DNA from: Candidatus Parcubacteria bacterium
GTDB taxonomy: Bacteria; Patescibacteriota; Minisyncoccia; Phycocordibacterales; Zambryskibacteraceae
Reading direction: 5' to 3'
Assembly (NCBI GenBank): GCA_019661895.1
Contig: JAIFWO010000006.1
Location: forward strand, 1 to 32,597
Length of the DNA: 32,597 nt
The position numbers and the translations under genes are program-made. The number at the start of each line of letters is the position of its first letter. Positions within the stretch are counted from its first letter, which is position 1. Shown here piece by piece: positions 22,611 to 29,994 of the stretch. A model generated the notes under the pieces. The model ran no database searches. It saw nothing but the letters and a program-made list of their open reading frames with translations, and was not told where the DNA came from.

Positions 22611-23273
22611 ATGGCTGTTCGTAACCTAAGCTTTTCTTTAAATGAGTTTTACCATGTATATAGCAGAGGTGTGGATAAACGCGAAATTTTCTTAGACGAT
22701 CATGATAAAAAGAGGTTCGTCCGCCTACTTTATTTATGCAACGGGTCTAAATCTGTCGAGTACAGAATCTTGAAGGATAAACCGCTCTCTGACATTGATA
22801 TGGGAGAAAAGCTTGTCGCCATAGGGGCTTACTGCCTAATGTCCAACCATTTCCACTTATTGATAAGGGAGACGGTGGAAGGAGGTATTGTGAAGTTCAT
22901 GAGCAAGCTTTTAACAGCGCATTCTTCATATTTTAACAAGAAATATGGCCGTACCGGGGCTTTGTTTGGCAGTGAATTCAAGTCATCACACTTAAATAGT
23001 GATGAATATTTAAAGTACATGTTTGCTTATATACACTTAAACCCCTTGAAGATTCTTGATAGTAATTGGAAAAGTAAGGCAATAAATCCAGTGATTGCCA
23101 GCCAGTTTCTGGATAGGTATAACTTTTCTAGCCAGGCCGATTATAAGGAAAAGTGGAGAGAAGAGATGCTCATATTGAACCGAGCCGCTTTCCCAGAATA
23201 CTTTGCAAATAAAGGGGATTTTGAAGCTTTTCTATATGACTGGCTCGACTACGGAGGGGAGGCCTTGGTATAA
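22611..23273 (+). CDS. REP-associated tyrosine transposase (RAYT, Y1 HUH type)
   Basis: A single-strand DNA transposase/nuclease related to IS200/IS605 TnpA that nicks REP hairpins. The 220-aa protein opens with FYHVYSRGVDKREIF and carries the HUH metal motif as NHFHLLI (His80, His82). It also has the helix holding the candidate catalytic Tyr (SSYFNKKYGRTGALF) and YMFAYIHLNPLKI near 145-160. The last residues DYGGEALV are encoded by the right REP, whose final TA joins the next A to make the stop. AT-richer than its neighbours, which fits transfer. No SD. Confidence 0.88.
   Translation: MAVRNLSFSLNEFYHVYSRGVDKREIFLDDHDKKRFVRLLYLCNGSKSVEYRILKDKPLSDIDMGEKLVAIGAYCLMSNHFHLLIRETVEGGIVKFMSKLLTAHSSYFNKKYGRTGALFGSEFKSSHLNSDEYLKYMFAYIHLNPLKILDSNWKSKAINPVIASQFLDRYNFSSQADYKEKWREEMLILNRAAFPEYFANKGDFEAFLYDWLDYGGEALV
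23250..23272 (+). repeat. REP copy, 3' end of RAYT
   Basis: Identical to 22581-22603, and overlapping the last eight codons and stop of the RAYT gene. It is followed by ACTGTGGATAACTTT, the outer part of the terminal inverted repeat. Confidence 0.85.
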
Positions 23274-23324
23274 CTGTGGATAACTTTGCTGGCTAATTGT
23301 CGAGCTTACGTATAGGCTCAAAGC

Positions 23325-23426
23325 ATGCGTTACTTCGATAAAGACTTCTTCAAGTTTTTCCTGGTATTTCTGACCATTGTGGCCATTTCCCTTGCCCTTA
23401 TCAGCTATGTCCGGGCCAATTTTTAA
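23325..23426 (+). CDS. Small single-span membrane peptide
   Basis: A 33-aa ORF not in the track: MRYFDKDFFKFF then a membrane segment (FLVFLTIVAISLALISYV) and RANF. Its end overlaps the ATG (23407) of the signal peptide of the next gene, suggesting coupling. No SD. Function unknown. Confidence 0.45.
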   Translation: MRYFDKDFFKFFLVFLTIVAISLALISYVRANF

Positions 23427-23487
23427 GCGATTTGCACTTCTCGCCCTCCTCTTAACCCGGCTCTTTCATACGCTCAAGTTTCTATAA
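23407..23487 (+). pseudogene. Out-of-frame signal peptide of the lamin-tail protein
   Basis: MSGPIFKRFALLALLL is a typical signal-peptide start, but this frame runs into a stop after 26 codons. The frame of the next gene continues the expected export signal (NPALSYA|QVSITEIFY). A single base appears to be missing around 23440-23460, by true mutation or sequencing error. Confidence 0.5.
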
Positions 23488-23522
23488 CCGAGATCTTCTA
23501 TTCTCCCCAAGGCAAGTCGTGG

Positions 23523-24839
23523 GTGGAAGTCTATAATGATGGCGATGTTGTGGTGGATCTTACCAAGTATAAAATCCTCGACGCCGGCGCAGCAGTCAAT
23601 GGCCACGGCATAAGTGTCATCTCTGGCGGATCGCTCCAGCCACATGGTTATGCTGTCATTGCCAAGGATCCAACGACTCTTGGTGGTGCGACGTACCCGC
23701 TCTTCAAAGCGGCTTTGGCGGCCAAAACTTCTGGAGACACTTTTATCCTTAAGGACGATTCCGGTAATGTAGCTGACAGTGTGAGCTTCACGAGCGACCA
23801 GGGCGCATCCGGGGACGGCAACTCGTTACAAAAAAGTGATTCCGGCTGGATCGCGGCTGCTCCGACTCCCGGCGCGACTAATGCCACCGCTTCGGCGCCT
23901 GTTAATACGGACACTGACAATACTTCAACCACCACCTCTACCTCCACCAATACTGGCACTACAAACCATGGTGGACAAAACGTCGTGTCTACGACCGTCT
24001 CGACTCACTACAGCTATTTACCTCTCTCGACCCTCCAAGCGCGAGAAAACCTTTCGGCCGGGGCAGGCCGGGCACGTCTTGGCTCCGTGGGCAGTCCGCT
24101 GTCCTTCAAGGCGCAGATAGATGCTGAGAGCGGGTCGGGAGCGAGGTTCGCCTGGTCCTTCGGTGATGGTTCGGTTGGCAGCGGAGAGAGTGTCGATCAT
24201 GTGTATAAGCATCCTGGAGACTATGTGATAGTGCTCAATGCTTCGAACGGTTCGAGCGCCGCCGTCTCAAGAGCTCAAGTGAAGATTGTGGACCCGAAGC
24301 TCTCTATCACTCTGGCGACTCCGACGAGCGTTGAAGTCTCTAATGATTCTAAATATGAAGTCAACCTTTATGGCCGAGAACTTGTTTCGGAAGGAAAGAA
24401 GTTTACATTCCCGCAAGACACTATCATTCTGCCGGGACAGAGCATCGTCTTTGATCATGAGGTCACTGGCCTAGCGCCATTCTCTACATTGGACGTGGCG
24501 CTCTTGGATCTGTCGAGTGGCGATGCCACCAGAGAAGCTATCGCCGCGAAGCCAGCCATAAACACGGAGTTGATCGCCTCTCTCAAGGAAAAATTGCTTG
24601 CGGTAGAGAACAGACTTGCCGTCCTGGCACAAGCAGAGTTGCCAGACCAGACTGTGCTGACCGAACCTCAAGCCGAGCTTGCGAGTATACATACGGAAGT
24701 GACAAAGAAGGAAACTCCCCAAGTGGCCACGGCTCTCCTTGCCCTTAAAATTTCTACCACTTCCACCACCGCGGCTCCGGCACCAACCAAGAGCCCTTCT
24801 TGGTTCCAGACCCTTAAACATTTCTTTGGCCTCAAGTGA
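23523..24839 (+). CDS. Surface protein with lamin-tail and PKD-like domains
   Basis: The open frame is 438 aa from GTG 23523, but it can be read upstream to 23427. An N-terminal lamin tail domain is seen in VSITEIFYSPQGKSWVEVYN (starting before the GTG) and LDAGAAVNGHGISVISGG. A Thr/Ser/Asn linker (TDTDNTSTTTSTST) follows, then a PKD-like domain (FAWSFGDGSVGSGESVDHVY), a second beta domain and a short Ala/Thr C-terminus ending HFFGLK. Known LTD proteins in bacteria are exported. The signal peptide lies in another frame (23407-23487), so the annotated GTG is not the natural start. The stop overlaps the GTG of the next gene (GTGA). Confidence 0.75.
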   Translation: MEVYNDGDVVVDLTKYKILDAGAAVNGHGISVISGGSLQPHGYAVIAKDPTTLGGATYPLFKAALAAKTSGDTFILKDDSGNVADSVSFTSDQGASGDGNSLQKSDSGWIAAAPTPGATNATASAPVNTDTDNTSTTTSTSTNTGTTNHGGQNVVSTTVSTHYSYLPLSTLQARENLSAGAGRARLGSVGSPLSFKAQIDAESGSGARFAWSFGDGSVGSGESVDHVYKHPGDYVIVLNASNGSSAAVSRAQVKIVDPKLSITLATPTSVEVSNDSKYEVNLYGRELVSEGKKFTFPQDTIILPGQSIVFDHEVTGLAPFSTLDVALLDLSSGDATREAIAAKPAINTELIASLKEKLLAVENRLAVLAQAELPDQTVLTEPQAELASIHTEVTKKETPQVATALLALKISTTSTTAAPAPTKSPSWFQTLKHFFGLK

Positions 24840-27800
24840 AAAAGCTTTTACTTCTCTTCCTCCTTCTCCCACTTACCTCGCATGCTGATGTGACGGTCTC
24901 CGGTAGTCTTGCCTCAAATGCTACTTGGTCTCCGGAAAACGGCGTTTACATTATTGATGGCCATGTTACCGTACCAGCAGGCGTGACCTTGATGATCGCC
25001 CCAGGCACCGTTATTAAAACGCTGCGTTCAGATACAGCCGCGCGCAATATCGTAATCTACGGATCGCTTGTGGCTCGGGGCGACGCTCTCCATCAGATCT
25101 ACCTCACTTCTTACCAGGACGACAGCGTGGGAGGAGATACCAATGGCGACAGCTCCGCCACCTTCCCACAGACGAGAGATTGGCAGGGAATCGTGTTCGA
25201 GGAAGGGTCTAGCGGAGATCTCGATTTCGTCACTCTCCGCTACGGAGGGACAAACGGATTCGTCCGCTTCGAAAACCAGTCTGTGCTTACCAATGATGGC
25301 GGAGTAGTAACGATTGACCATTCAATCATTGAGCATAACAACAACGTCGGCATTGAAGGAGATCGAGGAACTCTCCATATTTCCAATTCAGTTGTTCGTG
25401 ATAACGGCTTGGGCATATACATATTCCACGGCAGGGCAGATGTTTCTCAAACGATCATCGAGAATAGCACCGAGTTCGGCTTTCGAGCTGACGGGATCGA
25501 CGCAATTGTCGCGCTCGACGGCAACACCTTTGCCAATAATCGCGAGACCGCTTTTATAAACGCTGAAGTGATCTTCACTCATGAAAATAATACCTCCACC
25601 GATCGCTCTCGCCGTGCGTGGAGGATCGGCGGACAACTTGCTCACGACGCCGCCTGGCACTCACGGGATTTGCCCACCATTCCGAGCCTCAATGTCATGG
25701 CTGGGATCACACTTACTATCGAGTCCGGTACGGTGCTTAAGTTTGAGAAGGAAGAGCAGCTCCAGATCGAGGGAAGGCTGGTTGCCGAGGGCACCGAACA
25801 GTCGAAAATATATTTTACCTCCATTGAAGACGATTCAGTCGGCGGGGACGCCAATGTCGATGGCGGCACCTCGACTCCAGGGCAGCGCATGTTCGGGCTC
25901 TTCTTCTTCCCAGGTTCTACCGGCTCTATCAGTCACGCAGTCGTGAGATACGGAGGAGTCTTGGCCAATCTCTCGCGAGCCGTAGCCGCCCTTTATAATA
26001 AAGGGGGCAATATCTCTGTTACCCATACGCTCTTTAGCAATAATCCAAGCAGCGCCATCCTCCAGGATGCAGGGACCATTTCGATGTCTAGTAGCGAGAT
26101 AACTGGATCGACCTTCGGCCTAGAATCTTCTGGCGGGGCTTACTCGCTTACCGGGAATTCCTTCCACGGCAACTCCGTGGCGATAGAGAATCACTCAAGT
26201 GCCGTCATTGATGCTAGAAATAATTGGTGGGGGAGTAATACTGGCCCGCACGACTACACCGCTACTCCAACCGGAGAGGGCGATGTCGTAAGAGGCAATG
26301 TCTTATACGATCCTTGGCTTACCACTGATCCTTTGGCCTCCACTACCCCAACTCGCATCCCGGTCATCATCGTGCCAGGGATTATGGGAAGCAAATTGAA
26401 CAGAGATGACGATTCAAATGCAGAAGTGTGGATGAATTTATTTAAAATGGCATTGCCTGGAGACGATTCCTATCTAAATGAACTGGTGCTATCTATTACG
26501 GGAGAACCTGGCAGCGCCCCAGGCTTAAGGCCCACTGATATTATCAGGAGTGTTGATGTTCCGTTATTTAGAAGGCATCTATTTGATGGGTTGATTGAAG
26601 CCTTGGAAGAAAGTGGATATGTAGAAGGGAAGGACATATTTGTGTTTGCTTATGACTGGAGGCTGGACATATCCAAGGAGGCAGCGAAATTGAAAGAAAG
26701 AATCGACCAAATTATGTTTCAGACGGGAGCGTCCAAAGTTAATGTGGTAGCGCATAGTATGGGAGGCTTGGTGTTTAAAGATTTTCTTAAAGAATTTGGC
26801 CCAACATCAATAAATGGATTCATTGATATTGCCTCTCCACATTTTGGCGCTCCAAAGTCATTCAGCACCCTGACGCATGGAAATACTGATATAGGTATAC
26901 TCAACCAGGGTACAATAAAATATATATCTCAAAATATGCCATCTATTTATGAACTCCTGCCCAGCCAGAAATATTTTGATTCAACAGACAATAATTACAA
27001 ATACTATGTTTTCAACGGCGTAAACAACAATTCCAGACTTTCATTTGACCAAACAAAAGATTATTTAAAGAATGCTGGTAGAAATAGCACTCTTGTAGAC
27101 AGGGCAGATAGTTTCCACCAAGAGATTGATAACCTAAATCCGGCAGATTATGGGGTAAAAACTTATAATATCGTCGGTTGCGGTACTCCAACCATCGGGC
27201 AATTCTACATACTTTCTCAAAAATCAGATGGCAGTTACGAATACAATATCAAAATGATAAGTGGAGATGGCACGGTGCCGCTTAGGAGCGCAGAGGCGAT
27301 TCATGCACTGAAGACTTACTATGCCAAGGGCGCGGTACATGCCACCATGCCAAGCACTACTGGCGTAAAGGAGCTCGTAGCCGACCTGCTTACAAGCGAT
27401 AGTGATCCAAACATTTCTAGCTTCTCAAACATCACAACCAACGAGGCTGATTGTCCTAAGATAAATGGCAAGCTAGTGAGCTTCCACAGTCCGATTGAAC
27501 TCCATGTTTATGATGCCAATGGCAACCATGTTGGGCCCGATGCCAATGGCGATGTCGAAAGTAATATTCCAGGCGTTGATTACGAAGTGATCGATGGTAA
27601 CAAGTTCGCTTTCTTGCCGGATGGAGAAGATTATAAGATTGTTGGTAACGCGACTGGCGACGGCACATTCGATACTCGCATTGAGACAATCACAGACGGG
27701 GAAGTTTCTGCACTGACATTCTTCAACGATGTGCCAATAAGTACCACCGCCGCCGTTACATTTGACGTAGGTTCGACTACTCCGGAGGTAATGGCTATTG

Positions 27801-28165
27801 ATAACGATGGCGACAGCATATTTGAATCAAGTACAACCCCATCCTCTGTCTTAACTGGTAGCCAAGCACTTGATCTAGTTAAGCCAGTAAGTGCAATTAC
27901 TCTGTCTGGCAACAAAAAGGGTGAATCATATATTTCCTCTGTGAAGATTACTCTTTCGGCAACCGATGATAATTCTGGGGTACTGAAGACCGAGTACTCA
28001 ATCAATAGCGGATCGACTTGGAATCTCTATGTCGAGCCGTTTACGATGAATACTAGAGGTGGAACAGATATAATGTACCGCTCCACGGATAAGACCGGAA
28101 ATGTGGAAAACCCCCAAACGCAGATAGTAAATATCATTTATCCCGGTAGTTCTGGAAAAAAATAA
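24836..28165 (+). CDS. Exported beta-helix protein fused to an LCAT-like lipase/esterase
   Basis: A 1109-aa multidomain secreted protein. The signal peptide is 1-17 (KKLLLLFLLLPLTSHA). Residues about 20-500 are right-handed parallel beta-helix repeats in two similar halves (GVTLMIAPGTVIK and GITLTIESGTVLKF). Residues about 507-830 are an alpha/beta hydrolase close to lecithin:cholesterol acyltransferase/PGAP1-like lipases: VIIVPGIMGSKL, FAYDWRLDISKEAAKL, nucleophile elbow AHSMGG (Ser641) and a histidine near VHATMPSTTG. The C-terminal region is Ig/OmpL47-like (SAITLSGNKKGESYISSVKI). It starts with GTG overlapping the previous stop. The hydrolase part is more AT-rich than the beta-helix part. 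Probably cell-surface lipid or polymer degradation (inference). Confidence 0.8.
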   Translation: MKKLLLLFLLLPLTSHADVTVSGSLASNATWSPENGVYIIDGHVTVPAGVTLMIAPGTVIKTLRSDTAARNIVIYGSLVARGDALHQIYLTSYQDDSVGGDTNGDSSATFPQTRDWQGIVFEEGSSGDLDFVTLRYGGTNGFVRFENQSVLTNDGGVVTIDHSIIEHNNNVGIEGDRGTLHISNSVVRDNGLGIYIFHGRADVSQTIIENSTEFGFRADGIDAIVALDGNTFANNRETAFINAEVIFTHENNTSTDRSRRAWRIGGQLAHDAAWHSRDLPTIPSLNVMAGITLTIESGTVLKFEKEEQLQIEGRLVAEGTEQSKIYFTSIEDDSVGGDANVDGGTSTPGQRMFGLFFFPGSTGSISHAVVRYGGVLANLSRAVAALYNKGGNISVTHTLFSNNPSSAILQDAGTISMSSSEITGSTFGLESSGGAYSLTGNSFHGNSVAIENHSSAVIDARNNWWGSNTGPHDYTATPTGEGDVVRGNVLYDPWLTTDPLASTTPTRIPVIIVPGIMGSKLNRDDDSNAEVWMNLFKMALPGDDSYLNELVLSITGEPGSAPGLRPTDIIRSVDVPLFRRHLFDGLIEALEESGYVEGKDIFVFAYDWRLDISKEAAKLKERIDQIMFQTGASKVNVVAHSMGGLVFKDFLKEFGPTSINGFIDIASPHFGAPKSFSTLTHGNTDIGILNQGTIKYISQNMPSIYELLPSQKYFDSTDNNYKYYVFNGVNNNSRLSFDQTKDYLKNAGRNSTLVDRADSFHQEIDNLNPADYGVKTYNIVGCGTPTIGQFYILSQKSDGSYEYNIKMISGDGTVPLRSAEAIHALKTYYAKGAVHATMPSTTGVKELVADLLTSDSDPNISSFSNITTNEADCPKINGKLVSFHSPIELHVYDANGNHVGPDANGDVESNIPGVDYEVIDGNKFAFLPDGEDYKIVGNATGDGTFDTRIETITDGEVSALTFFNDVPISTTAAVTFDVGSTTPEVMAIDNDGDSIFESSTTPSSVLTGSQALDLVKPVSAITLSGNKKGESYISSVKITLSATDDNSGVLKTEYSINSGSTWNLYVEPFTMNTRGGTDIMYRSTDKTGNVENPQTQIVNIIYPGSSGKK

Positions 28166-28179
28166 TATATAATTAAAAT

Positions 28180-28278
28180 ATGAAAAAATTAATTTTAATT
28201 CTTTTAATCATAGTAGCTGCGATATTAGCAGCGTCATACTATGTTATACATTCTTTTGGACCAAGTAGTTGGATTTGA
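28180..28278 (+). CDS. Small single-span membrane peptide
   Basis: A 32-aa ORF below the track cutoff: MKKLILILLIIVAAILAASYYVI... ending SFGPSSWI. It is either a tiny membrane protein or a short lipid-anchored-like leader; there is no Cys, so not a lipoprotein. A TATAAT box (28168-28173) ends 6 nt before the ATG, the leaderless geometry seen elsewhere here, which supports it. Confidence 0.45.
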   Translation: MKKLILILLIIVAAILAASYYVIHSFGPSSWI

Positions 28279-28326
28279 GCGTGAGCACCAGGAATCTTCT
28301 TGGTAAAGATAGTTAATTTATTGAAT

Positions 28327-28431
28327 ATGAAAAGTACAGCAGGCTGGACACTTTCAATTCTTATCCTTTTGGCAATGATAATCTATGCGGTGTTCTGGCT
28401 CGCTCCATTTGACCAGGCACCAGGCTTCTAA
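28327..28431 (+). CDS. Small single-span membrane peptide
   Basis: A 34-aa ORF not in the track: MKSTAGWTLSILILLAMIIY then AVFWLAPFDQAPGF. One membrane helix with a short C-terminal tail. The stop lies in the first of two tandem 14-bp repeats (TAATAGCTACGGAG, 28429-28456). Similar in size and design to the peptides at 23325 and 28180; function unknown. Confidence 0.4.
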   Translation: MKSTAGWTLSILILLAMIIYAVFWLAPFDQAPGF

Positions 28432-28471
28432 TAGCTACGGAGTAATAGCTACGGAGGCCTCTCCTCGGGTA
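28429..28471. repeat. Tandem 14-bp repeat running into a degenerate REP
   Basis: TAATAGCTACGGAG is present twice head-to-tail (28429-28442, 28443-28456). The second copy continues into TACGGAGGCCTCTCCTCGG (28450-28471), related to the RAYT-flanking repeat (about 18 of 23 positions). Confidence 0.6.
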
Positions 28472-28481
28472 AACATAAAAA

Positions 28482-28505
28482 GCGCACACGACATTTCGTA
28501 TGCGC
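28482..28505 (-). terminator. Terminator of the 28848 gene (minus strand)
   Basis: On the minus strand GCGCATACGA-AATG-TCGTGTGCGC (one G-U pair) followed by TTTTT. It lies 7 bp after the stop. Confidence 0.8.
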
Positions 28506-28512
28506 CGTTGAG

Positions 28513-28848
28513 TCAGGCAGATCTTCGATGAATTGCTTTGTAAGACTCGTAATTCACATTAAACGCAAACCATCGACCATTACTGATCAGCATCCGTTTC
28601 TTAGACGGAATGAAGACCTTGTGGATTCGACCGTTCAGGGAAATGTGGTGGATGATGGCGTAGTCGTCACCCACATACTCTGAACTGAACTTCCCATGTT
28701 TGAAGTATTCAGCCTCGTCCCCAGGACGGAGGGGGATGTCTTTCATCTGACTGCCTGGTGCGTAATACACTGTTCCGTCCACAACGATGAAGCTCGGCAC
28801 TCGTAAAATGTCGAGCCCGCTCAAGGGGCGGAGTTGGGAGTTCTTCAC
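28513..28848 (-). CDS. Hypothetical protein, beta-rich
   Basis: I do not recognise this 111-aa product. It starts VKNSQLRPLSGLDILRVPSF and contains strands such as FIVVDGTVYYAPGS, YAIIHHISLNGRIHKVF and MLISNGRWFAFNV. No signal peptide or membrane segment. I place the start at GTG 28848 because GAGGAG lies 6 nt upstream; the track start 28899 (also GTG) has no SD. It has its own promoter and terminator, like the other accessory units nearby. Confidence 0.6.
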   Translation of the reverse strand: MKNSQLRPLSGLDILRVPSFIVVDGTVYYAPGSQMKDIPLRPGDEAEYFKHGKFSSEYVGDDYAIIHHISLNGRIHKVFIPSKKRMLISNGRWFAFNVNYESYKAIHRRSA

Positions 28849-28938
28849 GCGGATCTCCTCAATTGGGTGTTGATTTGTGGCAGAGTTGTTCCTTACCACA
28901 GCAGATCCGAGTACTAGATTTCCTCGGACTCTGATATT

Positions 28939-28967
28939 AAATTACCTCTAGTATTAGATGGTGTCAA
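28939..28967 (-). promoter_or_regulatory. Promoter of the 28848 gene
   Basis: On the minus strand TTGACA, 17-bp spacer, TAATTT, about 90 bp before the chosen start. Confidence 0.6.
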
Positions 28968-29036
28968 TAGATCGCCTTATTCTATATAAAGTTTCAACAA
29001 TAAAGTTTCAACATCATCCAGACGATCGGATCGAGT

Positions 29037-29059
29037 TATATGGAGGCCTCCCCTCCGTA
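29037..29059 (-). repeat. REP copy upstream of the first histidine phosphatase
   Basis: The minus strand reads TACGGAGGGGAGGCCTCCATATA, matching the RAYT-flanking repeat at 20 of 23 positions. It lies 17 bp before the -35 box of the 29141 gene. Confidence 0.75.
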
Positions 29060-29076
29060 TTTATTCTGTTGAATTA

Positions 29077-29104
29077 TTGACATGTTGCTGTATTTGTTTA
29101 GTAT
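29077..29104 (+). promoter_or_regulatory. Promoter of the first histidine phosphatase
   Basis: TTGACA, 16-bp spacer, TAGTAT. The same spacing and -10 occur before the second phosphatase gene (31973-32000). Confidence 0.55.
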
Positions 29105-29140
29105 GCTGAGTAGAATACGAACTCTTGAAAGGAGCTTGTT

Positions 29141-29911
29141 ATGAAGTGGCCTGCATGGCTTATGATGATCCGGCACGACACCTCCGCCTACAACGTCCTG
29201 CGCGACAAGAAGAAGAGCGACCCGCTCTATATGAAATTCTTGGAACATTGGGAGAGAAATCCAGATTCCAGGGAGACACGTCGCCTCGCGCGAGCGGTAC
29301 AAAATAAGTTCGCACTTGGAGTAGGGGACGCGGAGACCGACTTGGCTGATGCCGAGGGCAGACAAGCCTTCGAAACCGGGCGAGCGCTCTCAAGGGGCGA
29401 GCTGCCCGACATCGTCTTCGTCTCCCCATACAAGCGCGCTCTCCTCACCCTTGATCACATCCAAAGAGGATGGCCGGCGCTCGCTGACGTGAAGACGGTG
29501 GAAGAAGAGCGAGTGCGCGAGCAGGAGCATGGACTTGCGCTTATCTACAACGATTGGCGCGTCTTCCACGCTCTGCACCCTGACCAGCGGCGGCTTCGGG
29601 ATATGGAAGGCGCTTACTGGTATCGCTATCCGCAGGGAGAGAATGTCCCGGATGTCCGCGAACGGAATCGCTCTTTCCTTGCTACAGTCACGAGAGACTT
29701 CGCTGCCATGAAGGTGCTCGTGGTGACGCACCACTTGAACATTCTTGCCTGCCGGGCAAACCTCGAACGTTTGGGTGCGGATGACTTTATCCGACTCGAC
29801 GAACATGAGAAGCCGATCAACTGCGGGGTGACCCTGTACCGTGGATGCCCAACAGAAGGCAGAGATGGCAGGCTCAAGCTTGAGTATTACAATCATAAAC
29901 ATTACACGTAA
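29141..29911 (+). CDS. Histidine phosphatase superfamily protein
   Basis: A 256-aa member of the phosphoglycerate-mutase-like branch, which uses a phospho-histidine. Motifs: MIRHDTSAYN (RHG box, here RHD, His 11), SPYKRALLT (second Arg), EQEHG (proton-donor Glu region), NVPDVRERNRSF and VVTHHLNI (second catalytic His). A Lys/Asp-rich insertion (KKKSDPLYMKFLEHWERNPD) follows the RHG box. The RHG-to-RHD change is uncommon but the rest is intact. AGGAG is 7 nt before the ATG; it has its own promoter and terminator. Substrate unknown. A related gene starts at 32058. Confidence 0.8.
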   Translation: MKWPAWLMMIRHDTSAYNVLRDKKKSDPLYMKFLEHWERNPDSRETRRLARAVQNKFALGVGDAETDLADAEGRQAFETGRALSRGELPDIVFVSPYKRALLTLDHIQRGWPALADVKTVEEERVREQEHGLALIYNDWRVFHALHPDQRRLRDMEGAYWYRYPQGENVPDVRERNRSFLATVTRDFAAMKVLVVTHHLNILACRANLERLGADDFIRLDEHEKPINCGVTLYRGCPTEGRDGRLKLEYYNHKHYT

Positions 29912-29928
29912 GTTCTAGTTTCGTCACA

Positions 29929-29952
29929 GCGTCTCTCACGAGATGCTTTTTT
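29929..29952 (+). terminator. Terminator after the first histidine phosphatase
   Basis: GCGTCTC-TCAC-GAGATGC (one G-T pair) followed by six T. Confidence 0.85.
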
Positions 29953-29994
29953 GTAAAAGTGTTTCTTCATTAAATCTGTGATAGGCTCAGGCGC

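Larger units (their letters stand above)
22511..23287 (+). mobile_element. REPtron: RAYT transposase gene with terminal inverted repeats
   Basis: The left end 22511-22548 and the right end 23250-23287 are inverted copies. Both begin AAAGTTATCC, share TTATACCAAGG and end CCTCCGTA; only the central 5 bp (GGAGG/CCTCC) is turned round and two other bases differ. A further direct copy of the right repeat lies at 22581-22603, just before the transposase ATG. This is the usual arrangement of a REP-associated tyrosine transposase with its REPs. Confidence 0.8.

Noticed and set aside
20333-23283. DnaA-box matches (TTATCCACA at 20333 and 23275, TTATACACA at 22563) suggesting an origin
   Set aside because: Two of the three lie within the RAYT repeat unit, dnaA/dnaN are not near, and no AT-rich unwinding region is evident. 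A few matches are expected by chance.
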